DNA of 64,000 nucleotides from Hyphomicrobiales bacterium (GCA_900469445.1 UBXM01000001.1:248001-312000); one strand, 5' to 3'. Shown: positions 8,242 through 17,361, numbered from the stretch's first letter. Numbers and translations are program-made. Notes: generated from the letters alone by a model not told the origin.

Positions 8242-8769
8242 TCAGCCAAGCTTGCGCAAAACGAACCCGGCGCGCTCGGCAACGGACACCTTCGGCAAGA
8301 TCACCACATCGTAACCGAGCGCCGGATAAGTCGCGAGAAGTCGCTCATACTCGGCAATCGCCTCATCGAGGGCATGACGCCGCTCGGGGTCTCCCTCGTA
8401 GATCTCCGGCCATGGCGGCGTCATGAAAACCGTAGAATGATAGGGATGGCGAGCGGAAAGAACTTCGCTTGCCGGCTCGCCGGTGGCATGTTCCAGCGCG
8501 ACCGCCGCATCGATCAGGCCACGATCGAAAAAGGTCCATCCTGCATTCCCGGCGGCAGCCTCCCGGTCCTTTATGGCGGTCTCGATCGCCAGTCGTGCAA
8601 AGGCTGCGAGATCCACCCAGGGAAGAGCCGCGCCATCGCCTTCCAGTTCCCGTTTGACGATGCGCCGCCCCGGCTCCTCCACGACGGAAAAGCCGCGAGC
8701 GCAAAGTTCTGCCAGAAGCGTAGATTTGCCTCCACCTGAACATCCGGAAATCACCACGAACCGGTTCAT
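8242..8769 (-). CDS. Small P-loop ATPase/kinase (AAA_28-like)
   Basis: A 175-residue protein with Walker [10 protein letters not shown] at residues 9-17, an EEPGRRIV motif at about 31-38 and FFDRGLIDA at about 80-88. This layout is typical of the AAA_28 group of predicted ATPases or nucleotide kinases (NadR-kinase/deoxynucleoside kinase relatives). The substrate is unknown. It lies upstream of tdk on the same strand (96-base gap) and may also serve nucleotide salvage, which is an inference from position. It is divergent from the proline racemase-family gene. Confidence 0.75.
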   Translation of the reverse strand: MNRFVVISGCSGGGKSTLLAELCARGFSVVEEPGRRIVKRELEGDGAALPWVDLAAFARLAIETAIKDREAAAGNAGWTFFDRGLIDAAVALEHATGEPASEVLSARHPYHSTVFMTPPWPEIYEGDPERRHALDEAIAEYERLLATYPALGYDVVILPKVSVAERAGFVLRKLG

Positions 8770-8904
8770 TCATATCCTCCATTTGTTGTCGCACTGGCGA
8801 TTGATGGCTGGCATAGTCTCGAATGTGGAGCCCCGGATCCTCTGGAAATCGGCACTGCGCCAAAGGTCCTGCGAACAGCTACTCGAAGTCCCCAAGGAAA
8901 AGAA

Positions 8905-9936
8905 ATGCGTTCATCCAAAATCATCCACATCGTCACCTGTCATGCCGAAGGCGAAGTCGGTGACGTCATTGTCGGCGGTGTCGCCCCGCCTCCGGGCGCC
9001 ACGGTATGGGAGCAGTCTCGTTTTATCGCAAAAGACCAGACCTTGAGGAATTTCGTCCTCAACGAACCACGCGGCGGGGTCTTTCGTCACGTCAACCTTC
9101 TGGTTCCGCCGAAGAACCCGAAAGCTCAGATGGGGTGGATCATCATGGAACCGGAGGACACGCCGCCGATGTCCGGATCGAACTCCATCTGCGTCTCCAC
9201 CGTCCTGCTCGACAGCGGCATTATCCCGATGACCGAACCCGTGACGAAAATGGTGCTGGAAGCACCCGCCGGCCTGGTGGAAGTCGAAGCGGAATGCAGG
9301 AACGGCAAGGCCGAGCGCATCAACGTCACGAATGTCAAAAGCTTCGCCCAGAAGCTCGGAGCATCACTCGACGTCCCGGACCTTGGCGCCATTACGGTGG
9401 ACACGGCCTATGGCGGCGATAGCTTCGTCGTGGTCGATCCGGATGAGGTCGGCATCGATCTTATTCCCGAGAACGCCCGCCTGATCGCAGAAACCGGCAT
9501 CAGAATCACCAATGCCGCGAACGAGCAATTGGGTTTTTCGCATCCGGAAGATACGGGTTGGAACCATATCTCCTTCTGCCTCTTTGCCGGCAAGCCCTAT
9601 CATGAGGACGGCCAGCTCATGGCAAAGTCCGTCGTCGCCATCCAGCCCGGCAAGATCGACCGCTCACCGACCGGCACCGCCGTTTCGGCACGCATGGCGC
9701 TCCTCAATGCACGTGGCCAGTTGAAGGAAGGCGAAAGCCTGACCGGAATTTCCATTATCGGCACACGGTTCGTCGGAAAGATTGTCCGGGAAACGACGAT
9801 CGCGGGAGAAAAGGCCATCGTGCCGTCGATCACGGGACGGGCATGGATCAGCGGAACGTCTCAATTGATGCTCGACCCGTCCGACCCGTTCCCCGGAGGC
9901 TATAAACTCTCCGATACCTGGCCGATGCTCGGTTAG
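8905..9936 (+). CDS. Proline racemase/hydroxyproline epimerase family protein with Ser and Thr at the catalytic positions
   Basis: A 343-residue protein of the full proline racemase family length. In active racemases two Cys act as acid and base, in MCGH and DRSPCGT contexts. Here the first motif reads MSGSNS (Ser90; the usual His is Ser92) and the second DRSPTGTA (Thr256). Replacing the second Cys by Thr is known in trans-3-hydroxy-L-proline dehydratases, but loss of both Cys and the His is unusual, so neither racemase nor epimerase activity should be assumed. SD AAGGAAAAG precedes ATG 8905. It stands alone, without hydroxyproline catabolic genes. Confidence 0.8.
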   Translation: MRSSKIIHIVTCHAEGEVGDVIVGGVAPPPGATVWEQSRFIAKDQTLRNFVLNEPRGGVFRHVNLLVPPKNPKAQMGWIIMEPEDTPPMSGSNSICVSTVLLDSGIIPMTEPVTKMVLEAPAGLVEVEAECRNGKAERINVTNVKSFAQKLGASLDVPDLGAITVDTAYGGDSFVVVDPDEVGIDLIPENARLIAETGIRITNAANEQLGFSHPEDTGWNHISFCLFAGKPYHEDGQLMAKSVVAIQPGKIDRSPTGTAVSARMALLNARGQLKEGESLTGISIIGTRFVGKIVRETTIAGEKAIVPSITGRAWISGTSQLMLDPSDPFPGGYKLSDTWPMLG

Positions 9937-10002
9937 GCAGGAAACCGTCTTCCATCGCCCCCCCGCACGCCCCTGAAGCAATTCCAGCAAAACTGGGAAT
10001 TT

Positions 10003-10344
10003 TCAGTGGAACTCTCTCACCTCGATCGGCGTCCGGCAGGCGATCGTGGCCTTGCGGCCCCATTCGACCGCTTCATCCATATCGACGGCTTCCACCACCC
10101 AGAAACCGCCCATGTGTTCGTCGGTCTTCAGATGCGGCCCCTCGGCAACCGACACCTGCCCGTCTGAGCCGGTCGTGATCGACTTCGCCTCACGCGCCCG
10201 GTGCAGACCGCCGACAAAGAGCCGGACCCCGGCCGCAACCATCTCGTCGTTCAGCACATCGATATCGTGATGCATCGCCGCATCCTCTGATGCGGCGGGA
10301 TCGTAATTGTCCGGATGATGAACGGCGATGAGATAACGTGCCAT
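10003..10344 (-). CDS. YCII/DGPF-related domain protein
   Basis: A 113-residue ferredoxin-like-fold protein of the YCII family (MARYLIAVHHPDNYD start, AEGPHLKTDEHMGGFWVVEA near residues 70-89). The DGPF motif of the better known subgroup is replaced by AEGPH. Function is unknown; DGPF members often accompany ECF sigma factors, but no sigma factor gene is adjacent here, while a second YCII-ECF pair sits at 51.5-53.1 kb. The start at 10344 has an excellent GGAGGAGG ribosome site; the longer frame upstream does not. Confidence 0.8.
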   Translation of the reverse strand: MARYLIAVHHPDNYDPAASEDAAMHHDIDVLNDEMVAAGVRLFVGGLHRAREAKSITTGSDGQVSVAEGPHLKTDEHMGGFWVVEAVDMDEAVEWGRKATIACRTPIEVREFH

Positions 10345-10474
10345 GACTTCCTCCTCCAAGGATGACGGAACGACATATTGCCCTCCCTTCACCTCAAAGA
10401 CGAGCGGTCGGACAACGATCCGACACGCCATCTGGAAATTCACCATGACAGGCCGCGAACGCGGTCGCTCGATT

Positions 10475-11197
10475 TCAGACGCTGGTGGAGGCCTTCAACG
10501 GCCCCTGATGCACGACGATGCGCGCATGATAGGGAACGCGGGTATAGAGATCCATCACGTCCTGATTGACCAGGCGTACGCAGCCCGAAGACGTCGCCTT
10601 GCCGATCGACTGCCAATCCGGCGAGCCATGCAGGCGGTAAAGCGTATCCTGTCCGTTCTGGAAGATATAGAGCGCACGCGCACCAAGCGGGTTCCTGATA
10701 CCCGGATCCATTCCGCCATTCTCCACCGAATAGCGTGCAAGGCTCGGCTGACGAGCGATCATGTCGGCCGGCACCTTCCACCGCGGCCAGGGCTGGCGCC
10801 AGTGAACGACACCCTCGCCTTCCCAGGCAAATCCGTCACGTCCGAGACCGACGCCATAGCGCATCGCCGTGCCACCCGGCTCGGTGACGTAGAGGAAGCG
10901 GTTCGGCGTATCGACAACGACCGTTCCCGGCTTCTCGCCGGTCGGATCGATGACCCGCTGACGGTAATATTTCGGATCGATCTGCTGATAGGGAATGGCC
11001 GGCAGCTTGTGCCCGGTATCTTCCAGCGCTGCATATCGCGCCTGCAGTTCCGCTTCGCTCGGCGGAACGATAGGGCGCTGAGCCACGGCAGGAACGACGG
11101 AAGGCTGCGAGGTCGTGGTACAGCCGGCCAGCGCCGCCGTCATGGAGACGGAGCCGAGTACGAAGGAGCGCCGCGAAAGATGAAAGGCAGAAGGCAT
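10475..11197 (-). CDS. L,D-transpeptidase (ErfK/YbiS/YnhG family)
   Basis: A 240-residue exported enzyme. The N-terminus has SRRSFVLGS and ALAGC, so it may be a Tat substrate and/or a lipoprotein lipidated at Cys26. The YkuD catalytic domain spans about residues 90-235, with the catalytic stretch HGSPDWQS followed by SSGCVRLVNQD (Cys nucleophile). Such enzymes make 3-3 peptidoglycan cross-links or anchor proteins; Rhizobiales carry many, tied to polar growth. Which of these this paralog does cannot be told. Confidence 0.88.
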   Translation of the reverse strand: MPSAFHLSRRSFVLGSVSMTAALAGCTTTSQPSVVPAVAQRPIVPPSEAELQARYAALEDTGHKLPAIPYQQIDPKYYRQRVIDPTGEKPGTVVVDTPNRFLYVTEPGGTAMRYGVGLGRDGFAWEGEGVVHWRQPWPRWKVPADMIARQPSLARYSVENGGMDPGIRNPLGARALYIFQNGQDTLYRLHGSPDWQSIGKATSSGCVRLVNQDVMDLYTRVPYHARIVVHQGPLKASTSV

Positions 11198-11455
11198 GTA
11201 TGATGATTCCGGAAATCAGCGGAGGGTGATGAGCCTCTATCCGCCCTCGCCTGCGTGATATCAAGTCACAACAAGGGCATCGGATCCAACCGCCGCCACG
11301 GTGGGTGATTCTCGCCACACCTCGTGCACAGACCCGGTCTCAGGCCCGAGCCCGATGTCGCAAATCCCCCTATCTGCACGGCGTAAATGCACATGCTTGC
11401 CTGCTGCGGGAAGTTATTGATAATAACCGGGAACAAATAAGAACGGGAGCAAATC

Positions 11456-12409
11456 ATGCGCATCTATAAATCGCTGGCATTCAGCCTCGCCCTCACAGCC
11501 TCCGTCTCGGGCCTCGCCGCCACGGCATCCGCCGCCGAGCCTGCCGCCTGTGGCACCGTCCGCTTTTCCGATGTCGGCTGGACCGACATCACCGCCACGA
11601 CGGCAACCGCGTCCGTCCTGCTGAAGGCGCTGGGCTATCAGACCGACATCAAGGTCCTCGCGGTGCCGGTCACCTACTCATCGCTGAAGAACAAGGATAT
11701 CGATGTCTTCCTCGGCAACTGGATGCCGACCCAGGAAGCCGACGTGCGTCCCTATGTCGACGAAAAGTCGATCGAATCCTTCGGCCCAAACCTCACCGGC
11801 GCGAAATACACGCTCGCCACCAACGCCAAGGGCGCGGAACTCGGCATCAAGGATTTCAAGGACATCGCCAGCCATGCCGATGCGCTTGGCGGCAAGATCT
11901 ACGGCATCGAGCCGGGCAATGACGGCAACCGCCTGATCCTCGGCATGATCGAGAAGGACACGTTCGGCCTGAAAAAGCTGGAAATGGTGGAATCCTCCGA
12001 ACAGGGCATGCTCGCCCAGGTCGCCCGCGCCGACAAGGCCGGCGAACCGGTCGTCTTCCTCGGATGGGAACCCCACCCGATGAACGCCAACTTCAAGCTG
12101 ACCTATCTGACCGGCGGCGATGACGTGTTCGGCCCCAATTTCGGCGGCGCGGAAGTCTACACCAACGTTCGTGCCGGCTTCACCGAGGAATGCCCGAATG
12201 TCGGCACCTTCATCAAGAACCTGAAATTCTCGCTGCCGATGGAAAACGAGATCATGGGCGGCATCTTGAATGACGGCGAAGAGCCGGAAGTTGCCGCAAC
12301 CGACTGGCTGAAGGCCAATGGTGCGGCGGTCGAACCATGGCTTGCCGGCGTCACCACCAAGGACGGCAAGCCCGGCCTCGAAGCCGTCAAATCGGAACTC
12401 GGTCTTTAA
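11456..12409 (+). CDS. choX: Choline ABC transporter, periplasmic substrate-binding protein
   Basis: A 317-residue precursor with a signal peptide ending near ASA (residue 26). The mature protein matches ChoX of rhizobia. Tryptophans expected in the choline aromatic box are present: FSDVGWTDIT (Trp42), FLGNWMP and FLGWEPHP. ChoX binds choline and acetylcholine with high affinity. It is the first gene of choX-choW-choV. A strong hairpin follows at once, as is common after binding-protein genes that need more mRNA than the membrane subunits. Confidence 0.93.
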   Translation: MRIYKSLAFSLALTASVSGLAATASAAEPAACGTVRFSDVGWTDITATTATASVLLKALGYQTDIKVLAVPVTYSSLKNKDIDVFLGNWMPTQEADVRPYVDEKSIESFGPNLTGAKYTLATNAKGAELGIKDFKDIASHADALGGKIYGIEPGNDGNRLILGMIEKDTFGLKKLEMVESSEQGMLAQVARADKAGEPVVFLGWEPHPMNANFKLTYLTGGDDVFGPNFGGAEVYTNVRAGFTEECPNVGTFIKNLKFSLPMENEIMGGILNDGEEPEVAATDWLKANGAAVEPWLAGVTTKDGKPGLEAVKSELGL

Positions 12410-12419
12410 GATCGGATCA

Positions 12420-12439
12420 AGGGCCGGCTCGCCGGCCCT
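12420..12439 (+). terminator. Hairpin between choX and choW
   Basis: A nine-base perfect stem AGGGCCGGC/GCCGGCCCT with a TC loop, followed by TCGCCCTTTCTGTTT. There is no clean U-run, so it is better seen as a partial terminator or 3' end stabiliser that raises choX over choWV expression. Confidence 0.55.
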
Positions 12440-12478
12440 CTCGCCCTTTCTGTTTAATATTTTGAGGTGGTACCGGAC

Positions 12479-13339
12479 GTGAACTGGCTACCCGATTGGC
12501 TCGTCGATTCGAGTGGAAAACTTCGCCTTGGCAACTGGGCGAAAAACGCCGTCGACTGGCTGACGACCAATGCAAGCTGGTTTTTCGACTGGTTGTCGCA
12601 TGTCCTGTCGAAGGTGATTGATGCCCTTCTGGCGGTGCTTCAATATCCCCATCCCTTCTTTCTCATCGCCATTTTTACGGCACTGACCTATAGCCTGCGC
12701 CGATCGCTCGGCATCACCGCCTTTACCTGTCTCGGGCTTCTGCTGATCTATAATCAGGGCTACTGGAAAGAGACGACCGAGACGCTCGCGCTCGTACTCG
12801 CCGCAACCGTCGTCAGCATGGCAATCGGCATACCGCTCGGTATTGCAGCAGCAAGACGCCAATGGATCTATGAATTCATGCGTCCGGTTCTCGACCTGAT
12901 GCAGACCATCCCGACATTCGTTTATCTCATTCCGGCACTTATCCTTTTCGGCCTCGGCATGGTGCCGGGCCTGATCGCCACCGTCATCTTCGCCATCCCG
13001 GCACCGATCCGCCTGACACGCCTTGGCATCATCTCCACACCGGGGGCTCTCACCGAAGCGGCCGTGGCTTTCGGTGCCACGCCGGCGCAGGTGCTGCGCA
13101 AGGTCGAACTGCCCTATGCGATGCCGCAGATCATGGCCGGCCTGACCCAGACCATCATGCTGTCTTTGTCGATGGTCGTCATCGCAGCGCTTGTCGGCGC
13201 AAACGGTCTCGGCGTGCCGGTCGTGCGCGCGCTCAACACCGTCAACATCGCGCGAGGCTTCGAGGCGGGGCTGTGCATCGTCATCCTCGCCATCATCCTC
13301 GATCGCATGTTCAAGAGCGGAAACGGAGATCCGAAATGA
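12479..13339 (+). CDS. choW: Choline ABC transporter, permease
   Basis: A 286-residue inner-membrane protein with the binding-protein-dependent permease fold of the glycine betaine/choline (OpuA/ProW) class. The EAA-type loop is visible as EAAVAFGATPAQVLRKVELP around residues 190-210. Hydrophobic segments run from about residue 55 to 280. The GTG at 12479 was chosen because TTGAGGTGG lies eight bases upstream; a GTG at 12467 is inside that ribosome site. The stop overlaps the start of choV (ATGA). Confidence 0.9.
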   Translation: MNWLPDWLVDSSGKLRLGNWAKNAVDWLTTNASWFFDWLSHVLSKVIDALLAVLQYPHPFFLIAIFTALTYSLRRSLGITAFTCLGLLLIYNQGYWKETTETLALVLAATVVSMAIGIPLGIAAARRQWIYEFMRPVLDLMQTIPTFVYLIPALILFGLGMVPGLIATVIFAIPAPIRLTRLGIISTPGALTEAAVAFGATPAQVLRKVELPYAMPQIMAGLTQTIMLSLSMVVIAALVGANGLGVPVVRALNTVNIARGFEAGLCIVILAIILDRMFKSGNGDPK

Positions 13340-14421
13340 CCGGTCCCGCCCCCACCGCCAATGCAGTCAAGGACTGCGTGACCCTCAGCAATGTCGATAT
13401 CGTTTTCGGCAACGAGCCCGATGCAGCACTGCCGATGCTCGACCATGGCAAGAGCCGTGACGAGATCAGCGCCAAGACCGGTATCGTCGTCGGCGTCTCC
13501 AATGCGTCCCTGTCCGTCCGCGAAGGCGAAATCCTCGTTCTGATGGGCCTTTCCGGCTCGGGAAAATCGACGCTTCTGCGCGCCGTCAACGGCTTGGCCC
13601 CGGTCGTGCGCGGCAGCGTCAGCGTCGCCACGCCCGCAGGCCCGGTCGATCCCTACAGGACCAGCGCCAAGACGCTGCGCGAACTGCGCATGCATACCGT
13701 CTCCATGGTCTTCCAGCAGTTTGGCCTCCTTCCCTGGCGGTCGGTTGCCGAAAATGTCGGTTTCGGCCTCGAACTTGCAGGCGTCCCGGATAGCGAGCGC
13801 AAACAGCGTATCGGCGAACAGCTGGAACTGGTCGGCCTCAGCCAATGGGCGGATCGGCGCGTCGGTGAACTGTCGGGCGGCATGCAGCAGCGTGTCGGCC
13901 TTGCCAGAGCCTTCGCCACCGGCGCCCCCATCCTGCTGATGGACGAACCCTTTTCCGCACTTGACCCGCTGATCCGCACCAAGCTGCAGGACGAATTGCT
14001 GGAATTCCAGCACCGGCTGAAAAAGACCATCCTCTTCGTCAGCCACGATCTCGATGAGGCTTTTAGGATCGGCAATCGTATCGCCATCATGGAGGGCGGG
14101 CGGATCATCCAGTGCGGCACGCCGCAGGAGATCGTTCGTGATCCGGCAGATGATTATGTCGCCGATTTTGTCCGGCACATGAACCCGATCAGCATGCTGA
14201 CTGCCGGCGACGTCATGACCAAGGGCGTATCCGCCGCTTCGAGCGGAAGTCCTGTCTCGGCATCGGCCTCGCCGGATACGCCTCTGGTTGACATCATGGA
14301 CGGACTTGCCCGTCAGCGCGGCACCATCGCAATCGTCGATAACGGCAGTGTGATCGGCTCCATCACGGCTGACGATGTCGTGAGCGGCCTGACCCGGCAT
14401 CGGCTGCGCGACAACCGTTGA
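13336..14421 (+). CDS. choV: Choline ABC transporter, ATP-binding subunit
   Basis: A 361-residue ATPase. Walker A is GLSGSGKST, the signature LSGGMQQR, Walker B ILLMDEPFSALD and the switch His lies in FVSHDLDEA. The C-terminal 80 residues look like a reduced CBS module (GDVMTKG; TIAIVDNGSVIGSITADDVV), which in ProV/OpuAA relatives senses ionic strength. ATG 13336 overlaps the choW stop and has CGGAGAT upstream. Choline uptake would feed glycine betaine synthesis or catabolism; bet genes are not in this window. Confidence 0.92.
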   Translation: MTGPAPTANAVKDCVTLSNVDIVFGNEPDAALPMLDHGKSRDEISAKTGIVVGVSNASLSVREGEILVLMGLSGSGKSTLLRAVNGLAPVVRGSVSVATPAGPVDPYRTSAKTLRELRMHTVSMVFQQFGLLPWRSVAENVGFGLELAGVPDSERKQRIGEQLELVGLSQWADRRVGELSGGMQQRVGLARAFATGAPILLMDEPFSALDPLIRTKLQDELLEFQHRLKKTILFVSHDLDEAFRIGNRIAIMEGGRIIQCGTPQEIVRDPADDYVADFVRHMNPISMLTAGDVMTKGVSAASSGSPVSASASPDTPLVDIMDGLARQRGTIAIVDNGSVIGSITADDVVSGLTRHRLRDNR

Positions 14422-14542
14422 TATATGATCTTTAACCTCTGGTAGATACTGCGCAAACTTGACGCGGCAAGGTCCCTTTTGCGGCGCCGAATTAAATGAT
14501 ATGAAAATAAAGCATTATAGAAATTCAACCAGAGAGTGACGG

Positions 14543-15259
14543 ATGGCCGAACAGGCCCAGTTATTGCGCCCAACAGATGATGAAGCACGCGAGCTTGCTC
14601 GTACGCTTTTGCGCAGCGCACGCTACATGTCACTCGGCGTTCTTGATCCGGCAACCGGTTTTCCATTTGTCAGCAGGGCGCTGACAGCCATCGATCTCGA
14701 TGGCGTTCCGGTCATACTGGTCTCAGCACTCTCAGGCCACACGAAAGGTCTGAAGGACGATGTCCGTTGTTCGCTGCTCGCAGGCGAACCGGGAAAGGGT
14801 GATCCGCTTGCGCATGCCCGTATTACGGTTTTCTGCGAGGCCCAGCCCGTCTCCAGGGATAGCGCGATCCACCAGAGGATCCGCGCCCGTTTTCTGAGCC
14901 GCCACGCCAAGGCGCAGCTTTACGTCGATTTTCCCGATTTCAGCTTCTTCCGGCTTGTTCCCATTCAAGCCTCGCTGAATGGAGGGTTTGGCCGTGCTTA
15001 TGCGCTAACCGGAAAAGAACTGATATTTCCGACCGCTACGGACGAATCATCCTGGTTGGAATTACAGAACGACTTGATCGAAAAGACGTCCGAAGCCGCG
15101 AAATTTGCGCAACGTCTGGGTCTTGGAGACAAGAATTGGAGATTTGGATTGGTTGATCCGGCCGGGATCGACCTTGTTTCGAGTGATGTACTCGTCCGGC
15201 ACGAGTTTCAGCACAGACTAGACTTGCCGGAAGACGTCATACATTATATCTGCAAATAA
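14543..15259 (+). CDS. HugZ-family heme-utilisation protein
   Basis: A 238-residue protein. Residues about 15-160 form the FMN-binding split-barrel seen in pyridoxamine 5'-phosphate oxidases (RYMSLGVLDPATGFPFVSRALTAID; LSGHTKGLKDD), and the C-terminal domain matches the HugZ type (LQNDLIEKTSEA, then GLVDPAGIDL). HugZ proteins bind and can degrade heme, freeing iron. No TGA-N9-TCA box is seen upstream. It is transcribed just before the NolR-like gene but 128 bases apart. Confidence 0.8.
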   Translation: MAEQAQLLRPTDDEARELARTLLRSARYMSLGVLDPATGFPFVSRALTAIDLDGVPVILVSALSGHTKGLKDDVRCSLLAGEPGKGDPLAHARITVFCEAQPVSRDSAIHQRIRARFLSRHAKAQLYVDFPDFSFFRLVPIQASLNGGFGRAYALTGKELIFPTATDESSWLELQNDLIEKTSEAAKFAQRLGLGDKNWRFGLVDPAGIDLVSSDVLVRHEFQHRLDLPEDVIHYICK

Positions 15260-15268
15260 ACTAAAATG

Positions 15269-15303
15269 TAGCGCGAACTACCCGAAATTTAGGGGATGTA
15301 CAA
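15269..15303. promoter_or_regulatory. Possible NolR control region
   Basis: A TTTAG-N9-AA site at 15288-15303 fits the loose NolR consensus (A/T)TTAG-N9-A(T/A), and NolR of S. meliloti is known to repress its own gene. Just before it, TAGCGCGAACTA (15269-15280) is repeated exactly at 15858-15869 beyond the gene. The consensus is weak enough to occur by chance. Confidence 0.35.
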
Positions 15304-15387
15304 ATTCCGCCTGTGCCGCCTAACATCACCGGATAACAATATCTGGTGAATTGCGCGGACACTTTGGAGACGAGGTGAAGAGAACTT

Positions 15388-15708
15388 ATGGATAAGGTAG
15401 CACTTTCTGAGCATTCGAACGCGGCAGCTGGTTTGCTGTCGGCAATGGCTAACCCCAAACGGCTGATGATTCTCTGCTGTTTGGTAAAGGGTGAAGTCGC
15501 AGTGGGGGCGCTGGCGACGCGTGTAGGCTTGAGCCAGTCGGCCTTGTCGCAACATCTCTCCAAGCTGCGTGCCCAGAAGCTGGTAAAAACCCGGCGTGAC
15601 GCGCAGACGATCTACTATTCCAGCTCTTCGGAATCTGTACTGAAGATCCTGGACAGCCTTGAAGACATCTACATCGCTGCCGAGCGGAAGACCTCCGCAG
15701 CCGCCTGA
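15388..15708 (+). CDS. nolR: NolR-like ArsR-family winged-helix regulator
   Basis: A 106-residue DNA-binding protein. The central stretch (AAGLLSAMANPKRLMIL; then VGALATRVGLSQSALSQHLSKLRAQKLV; then TRRDAQTIYYSSSS) is close to rhizobial NolR throughout, differing mainly at the ends. It lacks the metal-binding Cys motifs of classical ArsR proteins. NolR represses nodulation genes, and in non-nodulating relatives it acts as a global regulator of growth, conjugation and surface traits. A strong terminator follows the gene. Confidence 0.85.
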   Translation: MDKVALSEHSNAAAGLLSAMANPKRLMILCCLVKGEVAVGALATRVGLSQSALSQHLSKLRAQKLVKTRRDAQTIYYSSSSESVLKILDSLEDIYIAAERKTSAAA

Positions 15709-15732
15709 TCAATTTGGATCGGTCTAAAAGAC

Positions 15733-15763
15733 GCCCGGGCAATCCCCGGGCTCTTTCGCTTTT
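15733..15763 (+). terminator. Rho-independent terminator of the nolR-like gene
   Basis: Perfect seven-base stem GCCCGGG (15733-15739)/CCCGGGC (15745-15751), five-base loop, then TCTTTCGCTTTTT. It lies 25 bases after the stop codon. Confidence 0.75.
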
Positions 15764-16156
15764 TGCCGCTGGACATCATGCTGCACCGCAACATGGATCA
15801 GGATCGAGACCGGCAGCACGCAATCGTCAACTAGCCGGCGTTTCAGGTGATTAGGCGTAGCGCGAACTATTGATCGGCCGACGCTCGAAAGCGGCTGCGA
15901 CCAGGCTTTTGATCCGGGATTGAAATATCCCCACTGAAGTGTCGCATTCTCAGTTATCTTCTTGCGCAAAACCTCCAAGATTTCTACAAAAATTGCCAGC
16001 TGCTTTGCGAGCCAAACATGGCCGCGTGCAGATCGATATTTGGCGCGGCCATGGCCGCACGGCGACATGTCCGTGCAGCGGGCGCGCCAGGTGTCGCGAC
16101 CGGCGGGTCCTAAAGGCCCGCCAATGAATTCTGCCGATGCCCCAAGGAGGACAAAC
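15764..16156 (+). other. Long non-coding leader of the amino acid binding protein gene
   Basis: No ORF here looks real. It holds the second copy of TAGCGCGAACTA (15858-15869) and several GC-rich hairpins; the last, GGCGGG-T-CC with GG-CCCGCC (16102-16122), ends about 20 bases before the AAGGAGG ribosome site (16144-16150). In Agrobacterium the mRNA of the homologous GABA-binding protein is silenced by the small RNA AbcR1 pairing near the ribosome site, so post-transcriptional control is plausible here. Confidence 0.45.
15858..15869. repeat. Second copy of the 12-base repeat TAGCGCGAACTA
   Basis: Exact copy, same orientation, of 15269-15280. The two copies bracket the nolR-like gene, which makes a shared regulator site possible. 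Confidence 0.4.
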
Positions 16157-17260
16157 ATGACATTGAAGACAATCACGGCAGCGCTCGCCGCTTCGCTGGC
16201 TTTCGCGCCGCTCGCTCATGCCGATATCACCATCGGCCTTATCGCGCCGCTGACCGGCGCTGTCGCCGCCTATGGCGATCAGGTAAAGAACGGCGCCCAG
16301 ACCGCCGTTGACGACATCAACAAGGCCGGCGGCATTCTCGGCGAGAAGGTCGTGCTGAAACTGGCCGACGACGCCGGCGAACCGAAACAGGGCGTTTCCG
16401 CCGCCAACCAGCTCGTTGGCGAAGGCGTCCACTTCGTCGTCGGCCCGGTCACATCGGGCGTTTCCATCCCTGTTTCGGACGTTCTGTCCGAAAACGGCAT
16501 CCTCATGGTCACTCCGACCGCAACCGCGCCCGATCTCACCAAGCGTGACCTGACCAACGTCCTGCGCACCTGCGGCCGCGACGACCAGCAGGCCGAAGTT
16601 GCGGCGAAATACGTGCTTGAAAAGCTGAAGGACAAGCGCGTTGCCATCATCAACGACAAGGGCGCCTATGGTAAGGGCCTCGCCGACGCCTTCAAGGCCA
16701 CCCTTAATGCAGGCGGCATCACCGAAGTCGTCAACGAAGCCGTCACGCCCGGCGACAAGGATTTCGGCGCGCTGACCGCCCGTCTGAAGTCGGAAAATGT
16801 CGATGTCATCTATTTCGGCGGTTACCACCCGGAAGGCGGCCTGCTGGCCCGCCAGCTGCGTGATCTCTCCGTCAATGCCCAGATCATCGGCGGCGACGGC
16901 CTGTCGAACTCCGAATACTGGACGATCGGCAATGAAGCCGCAGCCGGAACGCTCTTCACCAACGCGGCTGACGCGCTGAAGAACCCGGACTCCAAGGCTG
17001 CAGCAGATTCGCTGGCTGCCAAGAACATCCCGGCCGAAGCCTTCACGCTCAACGCCTATGCCGCTGTCCAGGTCATCAAGGCCGGCATCGAGAAGGCAAA
17101 GACCGCCGAAGACGCAGAAGCAGTCACCGCAGCGCTGAAGGACGGCACCGCCATCCCGACCGCTATCGGCCAGCTGACCTATGGCGAAACCGGCGACCTC
17201 ACCTCGCAGAGCTTCTCGCTCTACAAGTGGGAAGGCGGCAAGATCGTCGCCGCCGAGTAA
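16157..17260 (+). CDS. Periplasmic branched-chain amino acid/GABA-type binding protein (LivJ/LivK family)
   Basis: A 367-residue precursor with a signal peptide ending at AHA (residue 22), then a type I periplasmic-binding fold ([52 protein letters not shown]). From memory it is very close to A. tumefaciens Atu2422, which takes up GABA, proline and related amino acids and affects quorum signalling and virulence. It stands alone, without permease or ATPase genes, so it must use a transporter encoded elsewhere. AAGGAGG lies six bases before ATG. A strong terminator follows. Confidence 0.88.
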   Translation: MTLKTITAALAASLAFAPLAHADITIGLIAPLTGAVAAYGDQVKNGAQTAVDDINKAGGILGEKVVLKLADDAGEPKQGVSAANQLVGEGVHFVVGPVTSGVSIPVSDVLSENGILMVTPTATAPDLTKRDLTNVLRTCGRDDQQAEVAAKYVLEKLKDKRVAIINDKGAYGKGLADAFKATLNAGGITEVVNEAVTPGDKDFGALTARLKSENVDVIYFGGYHPEGGLLARQLRDLSVNAQIIGGDGLSNSEYWTIGNEAAAGTLFTNAADALKNPDSKAAADSLAAKNIPAEAFTLNAYAAVQVIKAGIEKAKTAEDAEAVTAALKDGTAIPTAIGQLTYGETGDLTSQSFSLYKWEGGKIVAAE

Positions 17261-17283
17261 TCGGCTCCGAAACAACCATGCAG

Positions 17284-17311
17284 CGGGCGCCTTCTGGCGC
17301 CCGTTTTGTTT
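17284..17311 (+). terminator. Rho-independent terminator after the amino acid binding protein gene
   Basis: Eight-base perfect stem CGGGCGCC/GGCGCCCG with TTCT loop, then TTTTGTTT. Confidence 0.9.
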
Positions 17312-17361
17312 GCGGATTTCCATCGCAGCAAGGCGACCGCAAACGTTTCCGTCTGACGAAC

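Noticed and set aside
13114..14400. 428-codon minus-strand open frame opposite choV
   Set aside because: Opposes a textbook ABC ATPase with all motifs; no ribosome site.
14421..14543. Iron box upstream of hugZ
   Set aside because: I looked for TGA-N9-TCA and for an Irr-type element. Only a loose TATAGAAATTC stretch is present, too weak to report.
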